DNA of 64,000 nucleotides from Enchytraeus crypticus (taxonomy: Eukaryota; Annelida; Clitellata; Enchytraeida; Enchytraeidae), in the NCBI GenBank assembly GCA_905160935.1, contig CAJHZI010000649.1, positions 1,097,501 through 1,161,500 of the forward strand, written 5' to 3'. The notes under the pieces were generated by a model. The model was not told the origin of the DNA. It was given only the letters and a program-made list of their open reading frames with translations, and ran no database searches. Made by a program: the position numbers and the translations under genes. Shown piece by piece: positions 56,401 through 64,000 of this stretch. The number at the start of each line of letters is the position of its first letter. Positions within the stretch are counted from its first letter, which is position 1.

Positions 56401-59400
56401 ATTACTGAGCCTAACGTTTTAGCAATGGACTGCTTTGATTGCATGTCATCGGAAGTTATCAACTCTTTTGTAAACAGAAACTACATAAAGCTATTTGATA
56501 CGCATGAATAAGCTGATGGCTATCATGACAGCGCTTAATAATTATAGCATATGAGATTGAGCAACCGGATAAAATATTCTTTAGTCCTTTAGATTGCTTT
56601 TGCAACTATTTTCATTTTTCTGCTTAGATATAAGATCTTGCACAAAAAGTGTTTCTTATTTGCTGCAATAATCACACCAATAATGTGTAGTAAGAATCAC
56701 TGTTGTTCAATGCAAAACTTTTGTATATTTTCAATTATAAAACGAAATTGACTGTACAATAATTTATCGCAAAATGTTTTCTTAAAATTAATTTATTGAA
56801 TAATTTGTTATTGATTTAATAATCGATTGATTGAATAACTCCAGTGACATGGAGCAGATTGAACGAGGTATAGGAGAGAAGGTTGCCCTGTTTTGTCAGT
56901 ACACGTCCACGTTCATCGCTGGATATGTCATAGGCTTCATCAGAGGCTGGAAGTTAGCCTTGGTGATGTTCGCCGTTAGTCCATTGCTCGCGCTGACAGG
57001 GGCGCTTATGGCAAAGGTAATTTCTTTACTCTTCATATTGTCCGATGCGTTAGTATTTTATTGATATTCTTTAGTATTTTATACCAAGAAAATTTCTATT
57101 TCTCCCGGAATTTTCATGTTGGTGTTTACTCTCAATCACTTCTTGAGCGTGGCGCAGAGTTTTTGATGTTCGGTAAAGAGTAAGCATCTGAATCGTAAAA
57201 CCTGAGTTCCATTATAAGGTCAGTCGGTAACCACAAAGTGATATGAGATTCATTCTGCGTTCTGCAATATGGCCTTTAAAAAGTAACTATTAATAATAAT
57301 AAGGGAAGTATACCAATATTAAAACGCCGAAACATAAGGCAAGGAAACTTGTAGAAATACACTGTATGTCTTGCGTTACTGTACGAATAATAAAATTATA
57401 AGAATACTTAATATTGAGAACCAGTAAGGGAGATCATATGATCAAAGAACCCTGGTATTCGAATGCTAGAATGGCCGATCTCTGAGTCAAATCTTGCGGG
57501 CGCTGGTACAGGATAGGAAAATGAACAATTTTTTTAATTAGAAAATGGGAATGTAAGTGATTGCGTCAAAAATATCAACATTTTGCTAGAGAAAAATTTT
57601 TTAATTTAGAAACATTGTCAAATTATTTATGTTCCGCTTGCTTGATTTGTGTGCTATCTCCATGGACCATGGAGTCCATGTGTGCTACTCTTTATGTACT
57701 CTTTATGTGCTCTTTGTGTGCTACTCTTATGTACCATGGACCTGCCTACCGGCAGGTCCATGGTACATAAGTACATAAAGAGTACATAAAGAGTAAACCA
57801 TGGACCTGCCTACCGGCAGGTCCATGGTACATAACGCCTCCACTCTTCTCTGTCTTCCGCCTTCCTCTTCATTTCCACATATGAGTGGGTCTTTAAATCA
57901 TCTAACATACCTTATCTCGGCCTGCTCCTGCCTCTTTTTCCTTCCATTCTACCTTCTATGACCTCTTTTAATAGACCTTCCCCCTTAGAATGTGTCCTAT
58001 CCATCTCTTCTTCCTATTTCTTAATACATTTATCAACTGTCTATCTGTGCCAACTCTCTCCAGGACTTCCTCATTGTAACCTTTTGGGTCCAGCTAATCC
58101 TCTCCATTCTTCTTCAAAGCCACATTTCCAATGCCTCCAGTTTCCTAATATCTTCCTTCCTTAAGGTCCATGTTTCACATCCATACAATAGCGTGGTCCA
58201 AACCAAACTTTTCACTATCTTTATCTTTGTGTCTTTCTTTAGACTTTTTGTTAATAGTTCTTTTTTACTACCAAAAGCCGCTTTTACTTGTGCAATCCTA
58301 CTGCATATTTCCGTCTCACATTTCCCGTCATCGGTTATAGTATGACCCAAATATTTGAAACTCCTTACCTGTTCCAATTTCGTACCATTTATTGTGATAT
58401 TAACTTCACCTTTATTATTGTGTGCTATGTCTGAGAAATTCAGACGATAGAGAGCAAAAAGAAGAATTCAGTGATACTAATATCTCTAAAATACCACAAT
58501 TTGAAAGAAACACTTTCATTCTCACTGGCTCAAATTGTATAAATGACTTTAGCTAAGTTATCGGTGCTGAATATAAAAACCGTGAACCGTTTCATTTCAG
58601 CTATTGCTACTGATTAAAATGTGTAATATATAAATATGTGTAACTGCTTAAAATACCTTCTTGGCATATAGCCTTTGCAAATGATTCTATAATTAACTTT
58701 CCGTTTACTAAATTTGGAATAGTCATTTTATATATGTACTGCATGTACATATATTATCATAAAAGGTAGAATAGAAGGGAAATGAGGCGAGAAACAGGCC
58801 GAAATTAGGTATGATAGACCATTTAAAGACCCACGCATATATCGAAATGAAAAGGAAAGCGGAAGACAGAGAAGAGTGGAGGCATTAAATACTATGGACC
58901 TGCCAATAGGCTGTGCTCTAAGAGATAGAGAGATATGTACTGCATAGCTGAATGTACACTTTGTTGTGGTAGATGATGTCGGTCATGACAAGGAAGCAGC
59001 TGGAAGCCTACGCTAAGGCAGGAGCGGTCGCTGAGGAGTCTATCGCTGCAATAAGAACAGTCACAGCCTTCGGTGGACAGCAGAAAGAAATAAATAGGTT
59101 CGATATTTCTAAGCACCATTAGTGTACTCTGATTCAACACAGTGTGTGTGATAGACTAATTTTTAACCTTGCTCCATTAATACATTGGTCTTGTTTTGAG
59201 TAAGGTCTTAGTTTATTAAATTATATATGAATATATAATACCTCTTTACTATTATGTATGCAATTTCTTGTAATTGTAAAATACCGCGAGACACTACATT
59301 CCCGTACATTGACACTGCGATCCACCAATTATCCACTTGGATTGGCTGGAAATAACTAGAGGTAAATTACTTAAGCTTACTAGTAATACTCAGTGATTTA

Positions 59401-62037
59401 ATTCAAATGTTTTATAAAGTTATTTGAAGCATATCATTTTAGATATGTATTTATATGAAATAGTTAAGAGTAGTGGATCAGTCGAGATTGAGAGGTTATG
59501 GGCATATTGTGAGAAAGGCAGATGAGGACGTAGTAAAGACAGTTTGGAGGGAAGAGCTGGATGTTAAGCTAGAGAGAGGTAGACCACAATTGACATGGGA
59601 TGCGATGATTAAGGACACGAATGATAGGAATTGACTGATGATATGATGTGAGTCAGAGAGACAGAGACTTATCTAAGCTAAGTTCAACGGGTAACCATTA
59701 CTGTGAAATTATTGATTATAGACATGAAGAATTATGCAAAATAATGTCTGAGTACAATTGCTGTATTGGATGTAATGTTACGGATCTATCTAAAGTATAC
59801 TGGAAGTATTATTTGCGTGTATACTTTGAAAATAATAAACTAAATAAAACATAAAATTAATGCACGATAACTGAAAAAGTAAAAGACTATAATTTTCTCT
59901 AATTTAATTAATTAATTTGTTTATTGCACGCTTTTCGAGTACATGTGTGTTATGTTGCATATTCTTTTCGTTTCGAATACTTTATCTCTTTGTTATATTT
60001 CGTTGAACATGATGTCACTTTGTGCCTTTGTTGTGTACTTATTGTACTTACGCTACCATATTTTTGGTGAAATAAAGATGTATATATTAAAGACAGTTTG
60101 GAGGGAAGAGCTGGATGTTAAGCTAGAGAAAGGTAGACCACAATTGACATGAGATGCGATGATTAAGGAGACGAATGATAGGGATTGACTGATGATATGA
60201 TGTGAGACAGGGAGGTTTAGAGAAGATCTATTCATATCCCGGCCCTGATTATGCTGGGATTTAAATTAAGATGATGATAAGTCACTACAATAGGGTACGA
60301 TTAAAGATTTACACAGATAGACAGTTGTTGAGATCTCCCTATCGGTGCTTGAAGTTATCACGGACGAGGTCTAATTCAATTTTGTTTGATGGTTTTAGAT
60401 ACAGCAGTCGCCTGAACGACGCTGAAAGGGCGGGCGTAAGAAAAGGGCTGTTCAACGGGCTCAGTGTGGGCTCAATCTACCTAACACTGTACGGAAGTTA
60501 CGCCATAGCTTTCTGGTACGGCTCAACGCTTGTCAGGTCCGGGGAATACTCGGCGGGCACTGTTCTAGTGGTATGAAAGTTTCAATAATGCTATGCTAAT
60601 TTTAATTACTTTAATAAGTAAAATTGCCTTAAGAGACGTTTATCACAGTTAAATTCTTTCCAACAATGTTCCTTCTTCCTCCGCTATCAAAGACAACGAA
60701 CGCTAAAAATCATGGAGCGAAGAGAACATAAAAGAAGTTCATAAACCGCAACTACTAAGCAAGCAACTCTGCAATCACTAGCGTTGTGTCGTGAGTGGAA
60801 TTAGATGACAAACGGCAGAGTTTCCATGCTAAATAAAATTAGTTGATCATACCAAGGAGAAGGAAAGCTCTATGAGAAAAGCTAAATCCAACTAAGGATT
60901 GCTTTTTATGGGAACTCTTTTCGCTGTTAATACATCTTTTACTAATTGTTTATATATCTGTTAATAGTTGTGAATAGATATGTTAATAACTGTTAATACA
61001 TTTCTTAATAGCTTTAATACATCTGTTAATAACAGGTTATACATCTGTCAATAGTTATCAATACATATGTTAGTAGTTATAAATACGTCTGTTAATAATT
61101 GTTAACACATCTGTTAATAACCATTAATATATCTCTTTAGAAATATGAAAAGCACACATACAAGCATACTTCACTTATAGAATTGTTAGTTTGTTTGATT
61201 TATTAATTGGTAATTAATTAATATATTTGTATAATATCCTTATCAGTGTGATAATAGTAAAAAATAGAGAGTAAAGTTTGGATTTATAGACGGTTTGATT
61301 TAATGGTGGAATAATTACATTTATAAAACCGTCGTGTGAACTATAAATCATGCGCTTTAGACTTAGAAATATGTGCGATGTTTTATTGTTTTCAGTATTC
61401 TAGTGTAATTAGTAAGTAATTCTAATATGTAATTCTGGAATAGCAGCCTGTACATCTCGCACTTATATGTAGAAAAAAACATAAATAGTGGAGCAGACAA
61501 AATGTGAAAAAAATAGTTGAGAAAAAGGCCAGCGTACTTAGGCGACATGCAATCAAAACCAGCCAGAATAATTTATTTATACTTTTGATAACTTCATACT
61601 TTTACTTAGTTTACTTAAAGTATACACTTAGTTCAAGTAATTATTTATTACTTCTAGCACGCTTTACTTTGACTTCATTTCAATTTACTGCTTTTACTCA
61701 TACTGACAGATTAGTGTTCTGTAATACTCGTTAGCAAAGAATATGATATAGCTGGATGGCTACTGATTCTATTATTATACGGGAGGAAAGCAGCAAATAT
61801 GAAACTTTGTTCCACAGGTGTTTCTCTGTGTCTTGGTGGGCTCCTTTTCTATCGGTACAGCCTTTCCAAACGTTGAAGACTTCTCCAACGCTCAAGGAGC
61901 TGCGCAATTCACGTTTGCTATCATTGATTTGGTTTGTTGCTTAATTTATTTATGATTTAATTAATATTTGTATTTGTAAATAACTTCAGAAATTTATAAC
62001 TTCAATTTTCTTTTGAATATTCTATGCTTAGGTAACA

Positions 62038-62070
<33 letters not shown>

Positions 62071-63881
62071 CTTATCATATATATATATATATATCATATA
62101 TATATATATATATATATATATGATATATATACATATATATACTGTATATATATATACATGTATATATATATATATATATTGCTAAAGACTTCATAAATTT
62201 ATCATTTCAATTTTCGTTTGAATTATGTTCTATCCTTTGGTCACAAATAATATAAATATATGTACATATAATATTTTCTGCTAAAATTTGCTTAGATAAT
62301 GTGCTTTGATTAATTTTGCTTAATTGTATGTGTTTACTTTAAGATTTGTTTGTAGAATTGGATACTTTTTTAAATTGGAATAGTTAATGAGTAGCGGCAT
62401 TTGTGACGTATTCGGGCTCACTACGGATCTTCATATTGAGCATGTGACCCTGACGTTCAACAGCCGTTACACACATGCCACCTCTTGCTATAACAAACTA
62501 AAGCGATATTTTATAAGCCAAATTAAATTAATATAATAAAATTTTAACTATAATTTCATTGCGGTTTATATAAATATGCTTATACGATACAATTGGAAGC
62601 CGAAACTACAAATAATTAAATCATTAATTGTACATAATTTCAGCAACCTCCTATAGACAGCAGCTCACCCGATGGCTTGAAGCCTGATCGACTGATCGGT
62701 AACATAGAATTCAGAGACGTCGTGTTCCGCTACCCGTCGAGGCCTGCTATACCGGTATATCAACTTATATCAAAAATAACTTTGTTCAATATACATGTAT
62801 TTATGAAGATTGTTTCTCAAAGAAAAAATTTATGGATTGTATCTGATTATACTTTTATGCTCAAATTTTGGTGATATAAATAATTTTTCAGAAAACACAT
62901 TTTTGAAGCTGGTGATGAAAATTAATTATTATTTGAATTTGTATGCACGGTTTTAAATAATATAAATTGATACTAATAAAGTGTAGCAGAAACTCCATGT
63001 TGCATGACTGATCGAAATACGGTTCGTAATAAAGTCTAAATGAAATAGACAGACCTTAATTGAAGCATTGACAGATTTATTGCCTTATCATATTGATGGG
63101 ATTCATTGATTATTACTTATTGTAAAGTTGACTGATAAAGAGATTTGGCGTAAGTGTTAGGGTCTTTGCCTCGGAATCAAGTGGCTTGAGTTCAAAGCAT
63201 AGGTCAGTCAACGCGCAACCCACACCACGTGAGCACAGGTTCAACGTACATATCTTAGGATGTGCTCAGCCAAAATATTTCACTTCATACATTTGAATAA
63301 TGTCGATAGAATTGAATCTATCAGTCGTCCAATTTCACAGCTAATTTAAAGAATCTACTTGCCATACTCGTTGCAACAGCACTTCGTATTACAGTCAATA
63401 ATCAGTCAAATGATATATAAATGACATGGAAAACAATTAGTAAGGTTAAAGAAAAAATGGTGGTTGAACGAATGCGCTCTGAAAGAAAACAATTGATTGA
63501 TGGCATCAATTGGAGGCAATATATATTTATAGTAATTGGCATAGACCAATGCACTGACAGATATCTTATCAATCAATTGAGTTGGTGATTTTATAGCTGA
63601 GCGATTGACAAATCGATTTAAGCTGCTTTTTAGTTATAACGCGGAAAAAGTCTAATTGAATGAATTATCGGGGAGAATGTCTGCCCGTTCATTACATTTG
63701 CTGTTAGTAATGAAATATACGAGAGAGCAGTAAGTGTTTGGACATAATATTTCAGATCCTGCAAGGATTCAGTCTAACAGTAAACTCAGGACAAACTGTT
63801 GCTCTGGTTGGTGCTAGTGGATGTGGTAAGAGTACGTGTGTGCAGCTGTTACAGAGGTTCTATGATCCACTGGAGGGTCAG
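53174..63881 (+). CDS. ABCB1-like: ABCB1-like copy 2, partial gene (exons 2-9 equivalent; continues past the window)
   Basis: A second full-length-type P-glycoprotein gene in tandem with copy 1 on the same strand, about 8.5 kb downstream. Nine exons give 1,359 nt (453 codons) in one frame, from TM1 to the Walker A motif of NBD1 (GASGCGKST). Exon lengths equal those of copy 1 except for exon 3 (128 against 116) and exon 5, which is split 172 + 125 by an intron that copy 1 lacks. The first extracellular loop has at least two sequons (NLS, NLT). The N-terminal coding exon was not found between the genes, and NBD1 onward lies beyond base 64,000. No disabling change is visible, so it looks functional. 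The role is the same as copy 1, with probably different substrates or expression (inference). Confidence 0.92.
53430..54172. other. Copy 2 intron after exon 2, TTTC-rich start
   Basis: A (TTTC)n-type tract (53,430-53,565) begins just inside the donor. The rest is unassigned AT-rich intron. Confidence 0.6.
54173..54300 (+). CDS. ABCB1-like copy 2, exon 3 equivalent (first loop)
   Basis: 128 nt encoding [20 protein letters not shown] and [20 protein letters not shown]. It is four codons longer than copy 1. Acceptor gaccag, donor gtaagt. Confidence 0.9.
54301..55435. other. Copy 2 intron after exon 3, first part
   Basis: A diverged minus-strand SINE tail near 54,315-54,370. Otherwise nothing recognised. 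Confidence 0.4.
55440..55835 (+). repeat. 16 bp degenerate minisatellite before exon 4 of copy 2
   Basis: About 25 imperfect units of 'attcattgatttgctg', ending within about 10 bases of the exon 4 acceptor, so the array supplies the local branch-point and pyrimidine context. Confidence 0.85.
55844..56015 (+). CDS. ABCB1-like copy 2, exon 4 equivalent (TM2)
   Basis: 172 nt encoding [20 protein letters not shown], then [20 protein letters not shown] and GELGNRLV. Acceptor tatccag, donor gtaata. Confidence 0.96.
56016..56844. other. Copy 2 intron after exon 4, nothing recognised
   Basis: AT-rich intron. A short 'taacccataa/taaccctaaa'-like stretch at 56,290-56,400 is too irregular to call. Confidence 0.4.
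56845..57016 (+). CDS. ABCB1-like copy 2, exon 5a (TM3-TM4)
   Basis: 172 nt encoding [20 protein letters not shown], the region [20 protein letters not shown] and ALMAK. Donor gtaatt. Corresponds to the first part of the fused exon 5 of copy 1. Confidence 0.95.
57650..57835. repeat. Nested palindrome at a LINE 3' end
   Basis: 'ttatgtaccatggacctgcc' (about 57,729-57,748) pairs with its exact complement four bases later. A second 'ccatggacctgcctaccggc' hairpin follows at about 57,798. Copies of 'gtacataaagag' and its complement flank them. This is a foldback rearrangement of the LINE end. Confidence 0.8.
57725..58440 (-). mobile_element. LINE fragment (GA-tail family) in copy 2 intron 5
   Basis: About 700 bp, minus strand, with readable reverse-transcriptase C-terminal [43 protein letters not shown] and [19 protein letters not shown]. 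The most complete copy of this family in the window; it carries stops and frameshifts downstream. Confidence 0.88.
58755..58937 (+). mobile_element. LINE 3' end (GA-tail family), opposite orientation
   Basis: Plus-strand piece ('gaatagaagggaaatgaggc', 'aaaggaaagcggaagacaga', 'actatggacctgccaatagg'), ending in 'agagatagagagat'. Together with the copy at 57,725 it makes an inverted LINE pair in the intron between exons 5a and 5b. Confidence 0.75.
58973..59097 (+). CDS. ABCB1-like copy 2, exon 5b
   Basis: 125 nt encoding [20 protein letters not shown] and [18 protein letters not shown]. Acceptor gtggtag (weak tract), donor gttcga. A LINE end lies about 40 bases upstream of the acceptor. Confidence 0.94.
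59460..59690 (+). mobile_element. LINE family 2 fragment, first of a local pair
   Basis: Contains 'agtttggagggaagagctgg' and 'agaccacaattgacatggga'. Bases 59,540-59,660 recur almost unchanged at 60,089-60,211. Confidence 0.7.
60085..60275 (+). mobile_element. LINE family 2 fragment, second of a local pair
   Basis: About 96% identical to the 59.5 kb piece over 120 bp by eye. It continues to 'tatcccggccctgatta' and the GATGATG end. Confidence 0.7.
60399..60570 (+). CDS. ABCB1-like copy 2, exon 6 equivalent (TM5)
   Basis: 172 nt encoding [20 protein letters not shown] and [20 protein letters not shown]. Acceptor gttttag, donor gtatga. Confidence 0.95.
60571..61817. repeat. Copy 2 intron after exon 6 with diverged tandem repeat
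   Basis: Bases about 60,925-61,140 hold 8-9 decayed units of 'atacatctgttaatagttgt' type. Otherwise AT-rich with nothing recognised. Confidence 0.6.
61818..61931 (+). CDS. ABCB1-like copy 2, exon 7 equivalent (TM6)
   Basis: 114 nt encoding [20 protein letters not shown] and [15 protein letters not shown]. Acceptor tccacag, donor gtttgt. Confidence 0.95.
62038..62180. repeat. (TA)n microsatellite in copy 2 intron
   Basis: Long interrupted TA tract with 'atcatat' interruptions. Confidence 0.92.
62185..62643. other. Copy 2 intron after exon 7, nothing recognised
   Basis: AT-rich. A duplicate of the 'cttcataaatttatcatttc' stretch flanks the TA tract. Confidence 0.4.
62644..62754 (+). CDS. ABCB1-like copy 2, exon 8 equivalent (start of NBD1)
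   Basis: 111 nt encoding [20 protein letters not shown] and [16 protein letters not shown] with the A-loop tyrosine. Donor gtatat. Confidence 0.95.
62755..63755 (+). mobile_element. Copy 2 intron after exon 8 with tRNA-like SINE remnant
   Basis: Bases about 63,145-63,250 have 'tttggcgtaagtgttagggt' (box A-like) and 'gcttgagttcaaagc' (box B-like). The rest is unassigned. Confidence 0.45.
63756..63881 (+). CDS. ABCB1-like copy 2, exon 9 equivalent (Walker A of NBD1)
   Basis: 126 nt encoding [28 protein letters not shown] and [14 protein letters not shown]. It differs from copy 1 at one residue. Acceptor atttcag, donor gtcagt. The last coding exon in the window. Confidence 0.96.
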
Positions 63882-64000
63882 GTCAGTTTTAGAATGAATT
63901 GACGATCGCCACAAATATTGCAAATTCTCTTTTAGCTAAAGATTTTAAAACAAATTCTTGTATTATTTCTGATATTTTTATAAATAATTCTTTCGGGCTC
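63882..64000. other. Start of copy 2 intron after exon 9
   Basis: AT-rich intron sequence running to the window edge. Confidence 0.8.

Overview
The window is animal nuclear DNA from an AT-rich, repeat-laden, intron-rich genome. Genes are split by GT-AG introns, tRNA-derived SINEs, non-LTR retrotransposon fragments and hAT-type DNA transposons are common, and there are many micro- and minisatellites. The species cannot be fixed from the sequence. The exon pattern of the main gene matches, exon length by exon length, what I recall of vertebrate ABCB1. That fits a lineage that kept ancestral introns and argues against a fast intron-losing one such as most insects. No bacterial-type operons, CRISPR arrays or functional RNA genes were seen.

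Layout. (1) Bases 1-22,500 hold no convincing host gene. They contain a complete 1.6 kb hAT-like element (294-1929), SINEs, LINE pieces, an unclassified repeat with a 261-residue open segment (minus strand, about 13,800-15,340), several large inverted repeats with AT-rich centres, a CpG-rich patch near 9.8-10.05 kb and a 7 x 38 bp minisatellite just before the first gene. (2) Bases 22,535-44,615 (+) are a complete P-glycoprotein-type ABC transporter gene (ABCB1-like copy 1) with 26 coding exons. The exons join in frame to 4,011 nt, or 1,336 residues plus stop. A 3' UTR follows with a polyadenylation signal at 45,245. (3) Bases 45,300-53,170 are intergenic: a second copy of the hAT-like element (46,832-48,209), minisatellites including a higher-order array, and a 539 bp hAT-type MITE. 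(4) From 53,174 to the window end lies a second, tandem ABCB1-like gene (copy 2, +). Nine coding exons (453 codons) are visible, covering the first transmembrane domain and the start of nucleotide-binding domain 1. Its first coding exon was not found, and its 3' part lies beyond the window.

Both genes encode full-size ATP-driven efflux pumps (TMD1-NBD1-linker-TMD2-NBD2), expected in the plasma membrane and moving hydrophobic compounds out of cells. Copy 1 has every catalytic motif in both ATP sites. The two copies have diverged strongly in most exons, but the exon carrying the first Walker A motif is almost identical between them at the DNA level, which points to recent gene conversion. Copy 1 has also lost an intron that copy 2 keeps.

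The most interesting signals concern how these genes are spliced and translated. They are a tandem array that has multiplied an intron/exon boundary (38.30-38.57 kb), an exon that begins with a perfect 5' splice-site consensus (41,339, a recursive-splicing candidate), a minimal start-stop upstream ORF three bases before the copy 1 start codon, and minisatellites or SINE tails pressed against several splice sites.
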